64,000 nucleotides of DNA from Joostella atrarenae (GTDB taxonomy: Bacteria > Bacteroidota > Bacteroidia > Flavobacteriales > Flavobacteriaceae). Positions 44,096 through 53,379 of this stretch are shown here, piece by piece (position 1 is the first letter of the stretch; each line of letters starts with the position of its first letter). The stretch covers positions 1-64,000 of the forward strand of contig NZ_JAETXX010000015.1 of the NCBI RefSeq assembly GCF_021764745.1. Reading direction: 5' to 3'. A program made the translations under genes and the position numbers. Under the pieces are notes generated by a model. The model had not been told where the DNA came from and did no database searches. It worked only from the letters and a program-made list of their open reading frames with translations.

Positions 44096-45247
44096 ATGAA
44101 CACAAATACACTAATGTCAGCAACAGATATTAAACTAAATAGCATTGAAGAAGCAATAGCCGATATCCGAGCAGGAAAGGTTATAATTGTTGTCGATGAT
44201 GAAAATAGAGAAAATGAAGGAGATTTTGTTGCAGCTGCAGATAAGGTAACTCCGGAGATGATTAATTTTATGGCTACTCATGGCCGTGGATTAATTTGTG
44301 CACCCCTAACAGAAAAAAGGTGTAAAGAGTTAGACTTACATCCAATGGTTGGAAATAATACCGATCCAATGGAAACTGCATTTACTGTATCTGTAGATTT
44401 ACGTGGGCATGGTGTTACAACTGGTATTTCTGCTGGAGATAGAGCTAAAACAGTAAAAGCATTTATAGATAAGAACACTAAATCCTTCGATTTAGCTAGA
44501 CCAGGACACATATTTCCTTTAGTAGCGAAAGAAGGTGGTGTTTTAAGAAGAACAGGACACACAGAAGCTGCTATAGATTTTGCTAGACTTGCAGGCTTAG
44601 AACCCGCTGGTGTTATTGTAGAAATAATGAATGAAGACGGGAGCATGGCTCGATTACCAGAGTTGTGCGAAGTTGCCAAATCTCATGATTTAAAGATTGT
44701 TACAATAGAAGATCTTATTGCTTATAGAATGCAACACGATAGCCTGATAGAAAAGGGAGAAGATTTTGATATCCAAACAAGATATGGGAAGTTTAGACTT
44801 CGTGCTTATAAACAAACTACAAACGATCAGATTCATATAGCCCTCACCAAAGGTACTTGGACTGTAGACGAACCGGTATTAACACGTATAAATTCTACTT
44901 TGGTAAATAACGATATCTTAGGAACTCTTACTAGTGATGCTGATAAGAAGCTTGATGATATGTTTAAATTGCTAAATAAAGAAGATAAAGGTGCGATTGT
45001 ATTTATAAATCAAGAGAGTCACTCTTTAAATCTACTTGGACGTTTATCAGAATTGAAAAAACTACAAGAAGAAGGTGAAATGAGAGCTCCTAAAATAAAT
45101 ATGGACGCCAAAGATTTTGGAATTGGAGCACAGATACTTCACGATTTAGACATTTCTAAAATAAAATTAATGTCTAATTCTTCGCAAACTAAAAGAGTAG
45201 GTATTATTGGTTACGGACTTGAAATTGTTGAATATGTAAATTATTAA
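44096..45247 (+). CDS. ribB: RibBA-type protein: DHBP synthase with a degenerate GTP cyclohydrolase II domain
   Basis: 383 residues in RibBA layout. The N-terminal 3,4-dihydroxy-2-butanone-4-phosphate synthase domain is intact (Asp-Asp-Glu-Asn-Arg-Glu-Asn-Glu-Gly-Asp-Phe at 34-44, and Arg-Thr-Gly-His-Thr-Glu-Ala). The C-terminal RibA-like domain (about 220-383) has lost the three zinc-binding Cys, where Ser-Asp-Ala-Asp replaces the usual Cys-Asp-Cys region. The catalytic Gln-Glu-Gly-Arg-Gly-Ile-Gly reads Gln306-Glu-Ser-His-Ser-Leu-Asn. GTP cyclohydrolase activity is therefore not expected; a separate RibA must exist. The start could also be Met7. Confidence 0.88.
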   Translation: MNTNTLMSATDIKLNSIEEAIADIRAGKVIIVVDDENRENEGDFVAAADKVTPEMINFMATHGRGLICAPLTEKRCKELDLHPMVGNNTDPMETAFTVSVDLRGHGVTTGISAGDRAKTVKAFIDKNTKSFDLARPGHIFPLVAKEGGVLRRTGHTEAAIDFARLAGLEPAGVIVEIMNEDGSMARLPELCEVAKSHDLKIVTIEDLIAYRMQHDSLIEKGEDFDIQTRYGKFRLRAYKQTTNDQIHIALTKGTWTVDEPVLTRINSTLVNNDILGTLTSDADKKLDDMFKLLNKEDKGAIVFINQESHSLNLLGRLSELKKLQEEGEMRAPKINMDAKDFGIGAQILHDLDISKIKLMSNSSQTKRVGIIGYGLEIVEYVNY

Positions 45248-45281
45248 GTCTATATTTCGTTGTAAAGCGAATTAATACTTA

Positions 45282-46769
45282 ATGGCAGATTTAAACATAT
45301 CACAAACTGTAAATTATAAACTCATATTAATTGGGATTCTATTTTTTATAGGTTTCGTGCTTTTTGTCGATTTAGACCCTGAGCGTCCTGAACTTACATA
45401 TACTGCTGCCATTGGAATCCTTGTTGCTTTTTGGTGGATTACCGAAGCAATTCCCATTGGCGCCACCTCATTATTACCGCTTATTTTATTCCCAATTTTT
45501 GGAGTCGCAGATGGTAAAATCATCTCCGAAAGTTATATTAACTATATCATCTTCCTATACATTGGAGGTTTTATAATGGCGCTCACTATTGAAAGATGGA
45601 ATCTCCATCGTAGAATAGCCTTAAAAGTACTGTCGTTACTTGGCGGTAGTCCATTTATGGTATTATTAGGATTCATGTTTGCTTCCGCATTTTTATCAAT
45701 GTGGATGAGTAATACTGCAACAGCTATGATGATGCTTCCTATTGTATTCTCAGTAATTTCAGCTTTAAATACTATATATTCAGAAAAAAACCTAGGAAAC
45801 TATAGTGCAGGTCTCCTACTGGGAGTTGCCTATGGTTGTTCCATTGGAGGGATTGCAACTTTGGTAGGAACCCCTCCTAACCTATCGTTTATAAGAATTT
45901 ATGAGATTATGTTTCCAGAGAATCAATCCATAAGCTTTGGTAATTGGTTTGTATTTGCATTGCCAATTAGCATCATTATTTTCTTAGTCACACTTTGGTA
46001 TTTATATCTATTATATAAACCAAAACAGGCACTTAAAAAACTTCCTAAGAGCTATTATTTAGAAGAATATGCGAAATTAGGAAAGCCAACTACAGAAGAG
46101 AAACGTGTGTTCTCACTTTTTCTGATTCTGATATTTCTATGGATTTTTAGAGGAGATTTATCTATTGGGAGTTTTGTTTTACCAGGCTGGAGTAACCTTT
46201 TTAACAATCCGAAATATATAAACGATGGCACTGTAGCTATTTTTATGGCTGTATTATTATTCATGATACCATCTTCAGATGAAAATAAAGCATTAGCAGA
46301 TTGGGAACTCACTAAAAAAATCCCTTGGCATATAGTCTTACTTTTTGGAGGAGGTTTTGCTCTTGCTACAGGGTTTGTAGAAAGTGGTTTATCTAACTAT
46401 TTGGGCGAAGTAATTATAAATACAGTAAATACTACACCAAATGGATTCATGATTTTACTTACAGCTATGATGAGTGTACTTACAGAATTTACTAGTAATG
46501 CAGCGACCACAGAAATGTTACTACCAATTGTGGGAGGACTAGCATCAGAATTAAAAATAAATCCGCTTTTACTTATGATTCCTGTTACACTAGCAGGCTC
46601 CATGGCTTTTATGTTTCCTATAGCCACTCCTCCAAATGCAATTATTTATGGTGCAGGAAAACTTACTATAAAACAAATGGCAACCACGGGTTTTATTTTA
46701 AACCTGATTGCCATTGGTGTTATTTGTATAATGACCCTTTTTTGGGGAAACTTAATTTTTAACTTCTAG
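45282..46769 (+). CDS. SLC13/DASS-family sodium:anion symporter
   Basis: 495 residues, about 11-12 membrane helices. The two Ser-Asn-(Thr/Ala) signatures of DASS carriers are present: Met-Ser-Asn-Thr-Ala-Thr-Ala-Met near 147 and Thr-Ser-Asn-Ala-Ala-Thr-Thr-Glu near 405. These bind Na+ and a carboxylate or sulfate. It imports di- or tricarboxylates (succinate, citrate) or sulfate with Na+. Substrate cannot be settled from sequence. It converges on the aminotransferase gene with an 18-nt overlap of the 3' ends. Confidence 0.88.
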   Translation: MADLNISQTVNYKLILIGILFFIGFVLFVDLDPERPELTYTAAIGILVAFWWITEAIPIGATSLLPLILFPIFGVADGKIISESYINYIIFLYIGGFIMALTIERWNLHRRIALKVLSLLGGSPFMVLLGFMFASAFLSMWMSNTATAMMMLPIVFSVISALNTIYSEKNLGNYSAGLLLGVAYGCSIGGIATLVGTPPNLSFIRIYEIMFPENQSISFGNWFVFALPISIIIFLVTLWYLYLLYKPKQALKKLPKSYYLEEYAKLGKPTTEEKRVFSLFLILIFLWIFRGDLSIGSFVLPGWSNLFNNPKYINDGTVAIFMAVLLFMIPSSDENKALADWELTKKIPWHIVLLFGGGFALATGFVESGLSNYLGEVIINTVNTTPNGFMILLTAMMSVLTEFTSNAATTEMLLPIVGGLASELKINPLLLMIPVTLAGSMAFMFPIATPPNAIIYGAGKLTIKQMATTGFILNLIAIGVICIMTLFWGNLIFNF

Positions 46770-47960
46770 GAGCACGTCACTAAGAACTTCTTTTAATTTT
46801 TCTGCTCTTAACTTAACCTCTTCTTCTGTCCAGCTTAATTTTATAAGCATTGAGATATTTCTTCCTAACCATTTATCAGATTGAGAGAAATCTAACTTAT
46901 CAAAATCTTGTAAACCATTAATTACTTCCGCAGGAAACTTTCCAAGACTTTTTAACTCTTTTAAATGATCCCATTTTTTAATATAGTGCCAGTTATTATC
47001 AAACCAATAGAAACAACCATCTACGCCATTCTCCACAAGTAGTTTTTGTGTAGATCTAGCAATCTCCTCTTCAGGTAAAAAGAAACTTAAAAAAGAATAA
47101 TTCTCTTCTCCACCCTCAGGAACAGTTCTAATAGTTACTCCAGGAAGATCTTCAATAGCATTTCTTAAAACTGTATAGTTTTTCTTCTGAAGGGCAATAA
47201 ACTCATCCAAACGTGCTATTTGAGCTAATCCAACAGCAGCATTCAATTCAGAAATTCTAAAATTATAACCTAAAAAAGGATGTGTTTCAGCACCTCTATC
47301 TTTACCAACATGATCGTGACCGTGATCAGAATAATTATCTGCATGCACAGCATAAGTGTCATTATTTGTAATAATAGCACCACCCTCTCCACAGGTAATT
47401 GTTTTTACATAATCAAAAGAAAAGCAACCTAAGTCTCCGTAACTTCCTAGTGGTTTACCTTCATAACTCCCACCAATTGCCTGACAAGCATCTTCTAAAA
47501 GCAATAGTTTATGTTGCTCACAAATCTCTTTCAACGCTTTTAAGTTGGCCATAGAACCACACATATGCACAGGCATAATAACTTTCGTTTTCGAGGTAAT
47601 TGCCGCTTTAACCTTTTCAGGATCTAAAGTAAGTGTATCATCGATATCTACTAAAATAGGAACCGCACCAAGAGCCATAATAGACTCAAAACTCGCAACA
47701 AATGTGAAAGTAGGCATGATAACCTCGTCTCCAGCACCAATACCAGCACTCGCCAAGGCTATTGTAAGCGCAGAAGTACCGCTACTTACTAGCTGAGTGT
47801 GCTTCACTTCCATTCTTTCAGAAAGAGCTTTTTCAAGCTCTACAGCTTTCCAATGTCCATTTCTCATTCCATCAAAACCATAACGCATCAAAACGCCACT
47901 TTCTAGCACATCGTTAACTTGTTTTCTTTCTTGATCTCCAAATAATTCAAATCCAGGCAT
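46752..47960 (-). CDS. DegT/DnrJ/EryC1-family PLP aminotransferase
   Basis: 402 residues from the ATG at 47960. A TTG at 47990 would add ten residues without similarity. The PLP Lys186 lies in Phe-Asp-Tyr-Val-Lys-Thr-Ile-Thr-Cys-Gly-Glu-Gly-Gly, the family hallmark, and Glu-Asp-Ala-Cys-Gln-Ala near 155 contacts the cofactor. Members transfer an amino group to keto sugars for surface polysaccharide or to other cyclic ketones. No sugar-nucleotide genes are adjacent, so the substrate is open. Confidence 0.88.
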   Translation of the reverse strand: MPGFELFGDQERKQVNDVLESGVLMRYGFDGMRNGHWKAVELEKALSERMEVKHTQLVSSGTSALTIALASAGIGAGDEVIMPTFTFVASFESIMALGAVPILVDIDDTLTLDPEKVKAAITSKTKVIMPVHMCGSMANLKALKEICEQHKLLLLEDACQAIGGSYEGKPLGSYGDLGCFSFDYVKTITCGEGGAIITNNDTYAVHADNYSDHGHDHVGKDRGAETHPFLGYNFRISELNAAVGLAQIARLDEFIALQKKNYTVLRNAIEDLPGVTIRTVPEGGEENYSFLSFFLPEEEIARSTQKLLVENGVDGCFYWFDNNWHYIKKWDHLKELKSLGKFPAEVINGLQDFDKLDFSQSDKWLGRNISMLIKLSWTEEEVKLRAEKLKEVLSDVLLEVKN

Positions 47961-48105
47961 ACTATTATATTTATCATTGCTTATGCACAAAGTTAGCTAA
48001 AAGCGTATTTAAAAAAAATCTTTCAACATCTAAACTTTACGCATCAATTTCTTCTTACAGAGTCACTCTAATTAGCTTAGCATACGACGTAAGTAATTAT
48101 AAAAT

Positions 48106-48738
48106 TTATTCAAACTCTATCACACTATCCTGTAGCGGCTTACGAACTTTTTTAAGCTCGGCAAACATATCGTCATCGGCACGATAACCAATTGGCAATA
48201 CTAAAACAGACTTTAACCCCTTTGTGTCAAGCTTTAAAATCTTATCATAATCTTCAGGTAAAAAACCTTCCATAGGGCAAGCATCAATCTCTTCGAGAGC
48301 GCAAACAGTAAGTAAATTTCCCATAGCTAAATACACCTGATTTTTTGCCCAATGTTTAATCTCTTCGGTAGTTTTTCTGTTGAAATCTTCAATTAAGAAG
48401 TTCTGAAAAGGAGCTAGGATTTCATCAGGAGTATTTCGAATATTCTTCACCCGTTCGAAATACTTCTTAATATATGCATCATCTATTTCATTTTCAATAC
48501 AGAAAATCAATAAATGGGAAGCATCCTCCACTTGCGCCTGATTCCATGAACTTGCTTTTAAAGTCTTCTGAAGCTCTTTATTGGATACTATAATTAATTT
48601 TACAGGTTGTAGTCCGTATGAAGTGGCTGTTAAATTAAAAGCCTTTTTTAATACAGAAACCTTTTCTTTAGAAAGTATTTTTTTGGGGTCAAACTTTTTT
48701 ACTGCATAACGCCATTCTAGTGCATTAATGATACTCAT
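48106..48738 (-). CDS. NAD(P)H-dependent nitroreductase family protein
   Basis: 210 residues of the FMN-binding NfsB-like type. Trp-Arg-Tyr-Ala-Val-Lys-Lys-Phe-Asp near 9-17, Ala-Thr-Ser-Tyr-Gly-Leu-Gln-Pro near 38-45, and Cys-Pro-Met-Glu-Gly-Phe near 150-155 are all typical. It reduces nitro compounds or quinones with NAD(P)H. It is transcribed away from the tRNA-Ser gene and marks the last core gene before the island. Confidence 0.9.
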   Translation of the reverse strand: MSIINALEWRYAVKKFDPKKILSKEKVSVLKKAFNLTATSYGLQPVKLIIVSNKELQKTLKASSWNQAQVEDASHLLIFCIENEIDDAYIKKYFERVKNIRNTPDEILAPFQNFLIEDFNRKTTEEIKHWAKNQVYLAMGNLLTVCALEEIDACPMEGFLPEDYDKILKLDTKGLKSVLVLPIGYRADDDMFAELKKVRKPLQDSVIEFE

Positions 48739-48879
48739 TCAAATTGGTTTTGAGCAAAAGTAAGAGATAATATTATAATTATAGCAAGAATTCAGAAAGT
48801 CAGAAAAAAAATTAAAAAATTATCTATCTGATAATCAAGGTTAAAAAAAATAATTTAAAAAAAGTTCGTTTAAGGCTTT

Positions 48880-48907
48880 TTGTATTTAAAAAAGGTTTCT
48901 ATATTTG
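48880..48907 (+). promoter_or_regulatory. Promoter of tRNA-Ser
   Basis: TTG at 48880-48882 (within TTTTTG) and TATATTTG at 48900-48907 with 17 nt between, 11 nt upstream of the tRNA 5' end. The -7 element is a perfect TAnnTTTG. Confidence 0.65.
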
Positions 48908-48917
48908 CAACCGCTAA

Positions 48918-49002
48918 GGAGAAATGGCAGAGTGGTCGAATGCGGCAGTCTTGAAAACTGTTGAGGGTCACACCTCCGGGGGTTCGAATCCCTCTTTCTC
49001 CG
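48918..49002 (+). tRNA. tRNA-Ser (anticodon UGA)
   Basis: An 85-nt type II tRNA. The acceptor stem GGAGAAA (48918-48924) pairs with TTTCTCC (48995-49001), discriminator G49002. The anticodon stem CAGT/ACTG surrounds loop CTTGAAA with anticodon TGA. There is a long variable arm (GTTGAGGGTCACACCTCC region) and T-loop GGTTCGAATCC. CCA is not encoded. A genomic island with an integrase follows, so its 3' end is the probable attachment site. Confidence 0.97.
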
Positions 49003-49025
49003 CTGAGAGCGGATAAAGCTCCAAC

Positions 49026-49061
49026 AAAATCCCGTAAACGTCAATGTTTACGGGATTTTTC
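49026..49061 (+). terminator. Terminator after tRNA-Ser
   Basis: A 14-bp perfect stem (49026-49039 with 49046-49059), 6-nt loop, followed by T residues, 24 nt after the tRNA. Confidence 0.9.
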
Positions 49062-49114
49062 ATTTTATACCTATTCATTTGATTTCAATTAATATCATTA
49101 AAAAGGGGACTAAA

Positions 49115-49247
49115 TCGGTGTCAGTAAAATCTCTAAATTAAGTGACACCTAATTACACTAAATCCCTTTAATTTAGTACGTTTTGATGTTTTTTGCATTT
49201 TGTAATTAAGTAGTCATTTTGTAACTTTTCTTCAAAATTCGGTGTCA
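49115..49247. promoter_or_regulatory. Repeated TCGGTGTCA motifs between tRNA-Ser and the integrase
   Basis: TCGGTGTCA occurs directly at 49115-49123 and 49239-49247, and its core occurs inverted as TGACACC at 49143-49149. Short repeats between an att site and its integrase gene are what arm-type integrase or excisionase binding sites look like; the role is inferred. The 49239 copy touches the integrase start codon. Confidence 0.4.
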
Positions 49248-49422
49248 CTTATGATCAATTCTCTATCACTATTGTACTACATAAAAAAATCAAAAGCAGA
49301 TCAAAATAAGAAATGTAATATCTATATGCGCATAACCATTGACGGTAAAAGGGCAGAATTTAGTATCAATAGGAAAATTGAGGCGAATCGTTGGATAGCC
49401 AAATCGGGAGTGGCTAAAGGCT
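49199..49422 (+). repeat. Direct repeat, left copy (integrase 5' end)
   Basis: 224 bp covering 52 bp upstream of the integrase ATG and the first 57 codons. The same 224 positions recur at 62374-62597 with about 15 mismatches by eye (roughly 93 percent identity). Confidence 0.95.
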
Positions 49423-50441
49423 CAAGTCCGGAAATTAATGAATTGAATAGCTATTTAGTAAAAGTTAAAACTGCCCTGCTTAATAAGCACCAAGAATTTA
49501 TAGTTAATGAAAAAGCGCTTACTGCTATTTCTTTAAGAGATGCCTATCTCGGGAAAAGTAGAAACAATAAAATGCTATTAAAAATCTTTCAAGAGCATAA
49601 TGATAAAGTTAATAGCCTCATTGGAAAAGATTTCTCTGCCGGTACAGCAGAACGTTATAGAACCGCAAAGAAACATATTGAAAACTTCATTAAGAATGAG
49701 TATAAACTTAACGATATTCCTGTTACTGATGTTGACTACCGATTCATAAGCGGATTTGAATACTATCTTAAAACCGTCCGTAAGTGTAGCCATAATACAG
49801 CAATTAAATACATCACAAACTTTAAAAAGATTATCCGTATTGCTTTAGCTAATGATTGGATCAAAAAAGATCCTTTCTTAAACTGGAAGGTTCGGTTGAA
49901 AAACGTAGAGCGTGAATTTCTACTAAAAAAGAATCTTAGAACCCCAAGACTAGAACAGGTTCGAGATATTTTTATATTCTGTTGCTTTACTGGTTTAGCC
50001 TATGCTGATGTAGAGAAGTTAAATGAAAATGATATCACCATAGGTATTGATGGTGAAAAATGGATCAAAACTAAAAGAAAAAAGACCAATTCAAAAAGCA
50101 ATATTCCAATTTTACCTATTGCTGCTATGATTTTAGATAAGTATTCTGATTATATAGATAATAAGGGACACAATAAGTTACTACCAGTATTAACCAATCA
50201 AAAAATGAATGCTTATTTAAAAGAAATAGCCGATTTATGTGGTATTAATAAAAATTTCACGCCCCATATGGCTCGTCATACATTTGCAACGACTGTAACG
50301 CTATCAAATGGTGTTCCGATCGAATCTGTTAGTAAAATGCTGGGACATAGTTCATTAAAAACTACGCAACATTATGCTAAAATTTTAGATAGCAAAATAA
50401 GTAATGATATGGCTATCTTAAGCAAAAGGCTTAATCTTTAA
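49251..50441 (+). CDS. int: Tyrosine recombinase/integrase (IntDOT-like)
   Basis: 396 residues from the ATG at 49251. A GTG at 49242 is in frame, but in the second copy at 62417 that codon is GTA, so ATG is preferred. An N-terminal arm-binding region, a SAM-like core-binding domain (about 100-200) and a catalytic domain follow. His-Met-Ala-Arg-His-Thr-Phe (Arg342), Leu-Gly-His-Ser (His366) and the nucleophile Tyr375 in Gln-His-Tyr-Ala are present. The first catalytic Arg site reads Gly-Leu-Ala-Tyr-Ala-Asp, that is, no Arg, as in Bacteroidetes conjugative-transposon integrases such as IntDOT. It lies directly after tRNA-Ser. Confidence 0.93.
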   Translation: MINSLSLLYYIKKSKADQNKKCNIYMRITIDGKRAEFSINRKIEANRWIAKSGVAKGSSPEINELNSYLVKVKTALLNKHQEFIVNEKALTAISLRDAYLGKSRNNKMLLKIFQEHNDKVNSLIGKDFSAGTAERYRTAKKHIENFIKNEYKLNDIPVTDVDYRFISGFEYYLKTVRKCSHNTAIKYITNFKKIIRIALANDWIKKDPFLNWKVRLKNVEREFLLKKNLRTPRLEQVRDIFIFCCFTGLAYADVEKLNENDITIGIDGEKWIKTKRKKTNSKSNIPILPIAAMILDKYSDYIDNKGHNKLLPVLTNQKMNAYLKEIADLCGINKNFTPHMARHTFATTVTLSNGVPIESVSKMLGHSSLKTTQHYAKILDSKISNDMAILSKRLNL

Positions 50442-50604
50442 CACTCATATGAATTAAGGCAAAATATTCCTATCTTAAAAATAAAAAATAGCTAATTTAT
50501 CAGAATGGATAAACCATTATTTTAGAAGAAAAGTCGATTTAATTTTAATATAGAGTCACTGAGTATTGTTCTTTTAAATTGGTCATAGTTTCGGAAGCTT
50601 AGCT

Positions 50605-51399
50605 TCAAGTTTCAAGTTTCAACTTTCTACCCCCATTCAATTCCTGTAATTCTACCATTAGTTTTTCCTTATCACCTAGCACATATTTAGGCAATACATA
50701 GACAAATCGAAGCGATTGACCATTCCATATTTTAGTAGGTGGATTACAAATGTAGATGGGTTTCATTTCGAGTCTTTGGTAAGATGCTTTTCGTTTTTTA
50801 TCACCACTGGCTCTATATATATTTAAAAAGTCAGTTTCAAAGGTAATACCTGAGGTATTACCTATTTCCAAGACCAAGTACATTTCAGATTTGTGATAAA
50901 TTAAATTCTGAAGCTGTAGTTTAATTCCACTCTTTTGCTCCCTCTCTACTTTACGAGGTTCTATCTTTAGTAAATATTTACTAAATGTTTTAAAGTATTG
51001 CTCACTTCTATCCGTACTGTCCAATTCTTTCTGCTTTGGCTTTGGTTCCTCTGAAAATGGAATTTCGCTACCAATGCTTTCTCTTCTTGATATAAAGTAA
51101 TTTAGTTTCGATAGTTCTTTGGTGTACTTCAAAATATAGGAATATACCATTCCATCGTCAGTAACAACTAGCAAATTACTTTCTCCCCCAGGTTGTGCTT
51201 GTAACAATCCAAAATATTGCTTTTCTTCTCGATTGTAGCTAAATACAAAATGAGAAGCTCCTGTAATTCCTTGACGAATGGTCTCGGGGAAAAACAAGGA
51301 AACATTCTTTTTATCGTTGGCATATAGTGTATCCAAAACAGCTTGTGCTTGTATAGGACTCGATAATATTATCGTTAAAAGTATAAGTATTGTTTTCAT
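50605..51399 (-). CDS. traN: Conjugative transposon TraN-like protein (DUF4138)
   Basis: 264 residues with a signal peptide (about 1-19, ending Gln-Ala-Gln-Ala). The body matches the Bacteroidetes TraN family: beta-rich, Leu-Tyr-Ala-Asn-Asp-Lys-Lys-Asn near the start and a late Lys-x-Trp-Asn-Gly-Gln-Ser-Leu-Arg-Phe motif. TraN is a periplasmic/outer-membrane part of the type IV-like mating apparatus. It overlaps the traM remnant by 4 nt, the order found in CTnDOT-type elements. The gene looks intact, but almost all other tra genes are missing, so it is probably non-functional. Confidence 0.8.
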   Translation of the reverse strand: MKTILILLTIILSSPIQAQAVLDTLYANDKKNVSLFFPETIRQGITGASHFVFSYNREEKQYFGLLQAQPGGESNLLVVTDDGMVYSYILKYTKELSKLNYFISRRESIGSEIPFSEEPKPKQKELDSTDRSEQYFKTFSKYLLKIEPRKVEREQKSGIKLQLQNLIYHKSEMYLVLEIGNTSGITFETDFLNIYRASGDKKRKASYQRLEMKPIYICNPPTKIWNGQSLRFVYVLPKYVLGDKEKLMVELQELNGGRKLKLET

Positions 51400-52219
51400 T
51401 GTTTAAGTTTTAATACCAATTGATAGTTATCTATTACTGTCGCCTTTATTTGTCGGTTACTTCTTCTAAAAAGCTGTTTAATACCGCTTACTTGCGGCAC
51501 TCCGGGCACACTTATATCATTGACCACATCTCCAATTACTTGATTTCGCAGCGCTTCCTGAAAACTGTTCTCTATATAAATCCCGTTACTTCCATCGTCC
51601 AGATCATAGGCTTCAAATTGAACAGGAATTCCTTTAATATGTCCAATGTTTATGAGCGTTCTATTTGATTTAAAACTCACAAAACCATATATCAAAGTAT
51701 TCCTATTAAGTTTCACCCCATCTATAATGGCTGATTTAGAAAGTCGCATACGCAATCTAAAATTTTGTTTTACGCGCTGAGTGCCATCTACGTGCACCAT
51801 CAATTCTTGATCTGTATTTCGGGTAATCTGTTCTAAATTTTTTTTGGGGTTTGAGGCAAAAAATAATTGATGTTCCAACGCTAATTCTTTTGCACTCCTT
51901 TCCATGGCTTTTGCGTAAGTTTTGGAAACGCCCGTATTAGATGTATCAATAGTTTGAGGTATGGGTGCTTTAGACTGCTTTTTTAAATAATTTCCTTCTA
52001 AATTCTTCAAGGATGCTATGTTTTGGTATCGCCTTTGTCCCAGAAAATAGACACTATCTATCAGTCTTTTTTTTCGGATACTATCCCTATTTGTATTATA
52101 ATACCCTAAGGAGTCCAAAAGCCTTTCGTCATATAGGCATTTAAATGTTCATCGGTACAATTTGCCTTTAATGCTTCATGCCAAAAAACATTTATATGGA
52201 TAACGGAGGTACCCAGAGA
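51396..52219 (-). pseudogene. traM: traM remnant (5' truncated, likely frameshifted)
   Basis: The open frame from a TTG at 52118 encodes 240 residues matching the C-terminal part of Bacteroidetes TraM; the N-terminal membrane helix of TraM is missing. Upstream of the TTG, the sequence continues as plausible coding in another frame (about 52121-52219, containing Asp-Glu-His-Leu-Asn-Ala-Tyr-Met-Thr-Lys-Gly). The two frames join at a run of four T near 52118-52122, where one extra T would restore a single frame. Whether the upstream part is truly TraM is uncertain. Upstream of about 52219 the coding signal stops. Confidence 0.6.
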
Positions 52220-52378
52220 TCAAGCTAGGTTGTTTTTATGTAAGTATAAACACTTGAATTATAAATTACGTAGTTATACGGTTATATAAAAAGTAGTATT
52301 AAAATAAATTTGAAAAAAGACCTAAAGGAGGGATAAAAATTTAATCCTCTTATTTATTAACCACTAAAATTATTAAAA

Positions 52379-53362
52379 ATGGGAAAATCCAAAACAATTG
52401 AACAGAAAATGAAAGATGATCAAAAGTTTCGTGAATACATGAATCAATTGGATCAAGATTCAAAAAAAGAAGAAGAAAAGATTTTTAAAACTATTAAAGA
52501 AAATATTACTTCACATTATGAAGGTAATGGATGGGATCATGCTCGTTTTTTTGGTAACAGAAATAGTGATTACCAGAATTATGACGATTGGAGTTTAGCT
52601 AGAATTAACAATATGGTTGATATGATTGGTAATGCATTAAGTGACGGGAACTTCCCTTCAAAAGAAGTTCCAGGGTCAGAGGGTGCTGAAGAATCAACTG
52701 TTGAGGATGCAAAAGATTTTCTGGGTGCATTTCAGGGAGATTACAGCCTCATTATTAAAAGAGTTAAGGCAATTATCTCTGGGGTACTGACTCAATTTGC
52801 TACAGCGAGTAAAACATCAAGAAAAACTACTTTTAAAGACATGCCCCTTTCTGGAGGATTACATCTATTCTTTGGATCTACAGGAGAAGTGTTTACCAAT
52901 AATACTTTCTTTACTAATCAGTATATTGGTTCATTTCAAATTGTATTTGAGGTAATGATGAGTGTTGATGAAGCACAGGCAATTGGGGTTCAACAGATCT
53001 TAGCTACTACTGAGCAGGAATTAAGCATTTTAAAGAGCCTTATTCTAGATGCTAGAAAAGCATCTGCCGAAAGCTTAAAAAAGATTTTAAAAGAAGATCC
53101 AGAAAAATATGTTGCAACTAAAGCTACATACGATTTAATACTTGCAGATTTGAAAAAAGATCGCGCCGAGGTAATGCTTGAATATGACAAATATAACCAG
53201 GTGACCAATACTATTGATCATTTATACACGGAAACAGCTACTAATGAATTAGTCTCATCAGCTCCAAAACATGATTTAAAAAATATTTTTAGTGAATGGG
53301 AATTCGGAATTGCTAAGCGTTACATCAATGAGAAGTATAATAATACAGCTTTAATTGACTAA
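52379..53362 (+). CDS. Unknown cytoplasmic protein, 327 aa
   Basis: Not recognised. No signal peptide or membrane helix. A charged helical N-terminus (about 1-60) is followed by an aromatic, Asn-rich stretch (Gly-Trp-Asp-His-Ala-Arg-Phe-Phe-Gly-Asn), a central beta-looking segment (about 150-200) with Gly-Gly-Leu-His-Leu-Phe-Phe-Gly-Ser-Thr-Gly and Phe-Thr-Asn-Asn-Thr-Phe-Phe, then long helices rich in Lys/Glu (about 205-300). This helix-sheet-helix plan could suit a soluble toxin or an assembly protein, but that is speculation. It has its own terminator, and its -7-like TAAATTTG is near 52303. It stands alone facing the minus-strand cassette. Confidence 0.75.
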   Translation: MGKSKTIEQKMKDDQKFREYMNQLDQDSKKEEEKIFKTIKENITSHYEGNGWDHARFFGNRNSDYQNYDDWSLARINNMVDMIGNALSDGNFPSKEVPGSEGAEESTVEDAKDFLGAFQGDYSLIIKRVKAIISGVLTQFATASKTSRKTTFKDMPLSGGLHLFFGSTGEVFTNNTFFTNQYIGSFQIVFEVMMSVDEAQAIGVQQILATTEQELSILKSLILDARKASAESLKKILKEDPEKYVATKATYDLILADLKKDRAEVMLEYDKYNQVTNTIDHLYTETATNELVSSAPKHDLKNIFSEWEFGIAKRYINEKYNNTALID

Positions 53363-53379
53363 TCGTATATTTAAAAACT

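Noticed and set aside
44278-44679. 133-codon minus-strand ORF
   Set aside because: Antisense to the ribBA-type gene; no signal peptide, domain or start context of its own.
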